Shown piece by piece: positions 4,448 to 5,223 of a stretch of DNA of 5,223 nt. The notes under the pieces were generated by a model, which was not told the DNA's origin, did not search any database, and worked only from the letters and a program-made list of their open reading frames with translations. How positions within the stretch are numbered: the first letter of the stretch is position 1; every line of letters starts with the position of its first letter. A program made the translations under genes and the position numbers. The stretch lies in NCBI RefSeq assembly GCF_035506375.1, contig NZ_DATJPM010000013.1:1-5223 (forward strand). Reading direction: 5' to 3'. The DNA is from Methanocella sp. (GTDB lineage: Archaea; Halobacteriota; Methanocellia; Methanocellales; Methanocellaceae).

Positions 4448-5223
4448 ATGAAGCGCAAGGCCAATGGTACCGAGACGAGCGCCTTCGGCTCCGGGGGCCG
4501 GCACAGCCACGACTCGTCGAAGTTCTATGGCGGCCGGATCTACGAGGGCCTCAAGGCCGACGATAAGGTCGACTATACAGAGAACCCGGTACCGGCTATG
4601 AGCCTTGATAAGATTTTTTGCCATTCCAGCGAGAGCATGGAGGAGCTGCCCGATAACAGCGTCCATTTAATGGTCACGTCGCCGCCCTACAACGTCGGCA
4701 AAGAGTACGATGACGACCTGACGCTGGATGAGTACCGGGCTTTCCTGTCTCGGGTGTGGGCGGAGGTCTACCGCGTGCTCGTGCCCGGAGGCCGCGTTTG
4801 CCTGAACGTCGCTAACCTCGGGCGCAAGCCGTACCTGCCCCTGCACGCCTTCTTCGCGGAAGATATGTTCAAGATAGGCTTCCTGATGCGCGGGGAAATC
4901 ATCTGGAATAAGGCCTCTGCCGCCGGCACGTCCACGGCCTGGGGAAGCTGGCAGTCGGCGAAAAATCCCACGCTCAGGGACGTCCACGAGTACATCCTCG
5001 TATTCTCAAAGCAGGGATATTCGCGGGCCCCCGGCGATAAAGCGTCTACGATATCTAAAGAAGAGTTTTTAGAATACACGAAGAGCGTCTGGTCCTTTGG
5101 CTCGGAGTCGGCGAAAAAAATCGGCCATCCTGCGCCCTACCCGGTCGAGCTACCATCCCGCTGCATCAAGCTCTACACCTTTGAAGGCGACGTCGTCCTG
5201 GACCCGTTCATCGGCAGCGGCAC
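4448..5223 (+). CDS. Beta-class DNA methyltransferase (N4-cytosine or N6-adenine), 3' end cut off
   Basis: 258 complete codons are visible and the frame runs off the window, so the C-terminus is missing. The enzyme transfers a methyl group from S-adenosylmethionine to an exocyclic amino group in DNA. The catalytic motif IV is TSPPYNVGKEYDD (S78-P79-P80-Y81), followed by a VPGGR segment (112-116), the conserved NVANLGRKPY block (120-129), DVHEYILVFSK (178-188, motif VIII region), HPAPYPVELP (227-236, motif X) and, last, LDPFIGSG (251-258), the AdoMet-binding motif I. Catalytic motif before AdoMet motif defines the beta class. SPPY is more frequent in N4-cytosine enzymes, DPPY in N6-adenine ones. 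The N-terminal block KFYGGRIYEGL...VDYTENP recalls archaeal CTAG methyltransferases from memory; specificity is a hypothesis. ATG 4448 is the only start that keeps that block; ATG 4598 is an alternative. Whether a restriction gene follows cannot be seen. Confidence 0.9.
   Translation, partial: MKRKANGTETSAFGSGGRHSHDSSKFYGGRIYEGLKADDKVDYTENPVPAMSLDKIFCHSSESMEELPDNSVHLMVTSPPYNVGKEYDDDLTLDEYRAFLSRVWAEVYRVLVPGGRVCLNVANLGRKPYLPLHAFFAEDMFKIGFLMRGEIIWNKASAAGTSTAWGSWQSAKNPTLRDVHEYILVFSKQGYSRAPGDKASTISKEEFLEYTKSVWSFGSESAKKIGHPAPYPVELPSRCIKLYTFEGDVVLDPFIGSG

Noticed and set aside
4403..5079. Minus-strand open frames at 4403-4666, 4667-4987 and 4768-5079
   Set aside because: They oppose the methyltransferase, whose motifs IV, VIII, X and I are plainly readable on the plus strand.

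Overview
The window looks archaeal, most probably a methanogen of the Methanocella/Methanosarcina type (inference, moderate confidence). The gene interiors are fairly GC-rich and the intergenic regions strongly AT-rich. Upstream of most genes there is a purine-rich BRE-like stretch followed by a TATA-like box, about 25 nt before the expected RNA start, instead of bacterial -35/-10 elements. The protein types also fit: an AbrB/MazE-fold protein with a zinc finger, a soluble GAF histidine-kinase-like protein with a 'YLDI..HD' phosphoacceptor helix, and a TPR protein. I see no rRNA, tRNA, CRISPR array, insertion sequence or replication origin.

Layout. Bases 1-381 hold no convincing gene, but they carry short degenerate direct and inverted repeats. 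At 382-654 (+) a small secreted proline-rich protein is encoded. It converges on a MazG-type nucleotide pyrophosphohydrolase at 704-1075 (-). An AT-rich gap then leads to a two-gene unit (+) that looks like a toxin-antitoxin module: a DUF4258-like small protein (1276-1521, TTG start) overlaps by ATGA a zinc-finger/AbrB fusion (1518-1805). The unit converges on a six-TPR protein with a lysine/alanine/proline-rich, histone-H1-like tail (1896-2864, -). Behind that lies a GAF plus histidine-kinase-like protein with degenerate ATP-binding boxes (3065-4327, -). Divergent from it is a beta-class DNA methyltransferase (4448 to beyond 5223, +), cut off by the window edge in its AdoMet-binding motif.

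How the genes relate. Only the two genes at 1276-1805 form a clear operon; the others have their own promoter-like signals or are divergent or convergent. The mix (toxin-antitoxin-like pair, MazG-type enzyme, DNA methyltransferase, fast-evolving secreted peptide) suggests an accessory or genome-defence neighbourhood, but no single pathway links the genes. The most interesting items are the hybrid MqsA-like zinc finger plus AbrB antitoxin paired with a DUF4258 toxin, the TPR protein with the H1-like tail, the kinase-like protein with eroded ATP-binding motifs, and the scarcity of CTAG (two sites by eye) beside a methyltransferase that may be CTAG-specific.
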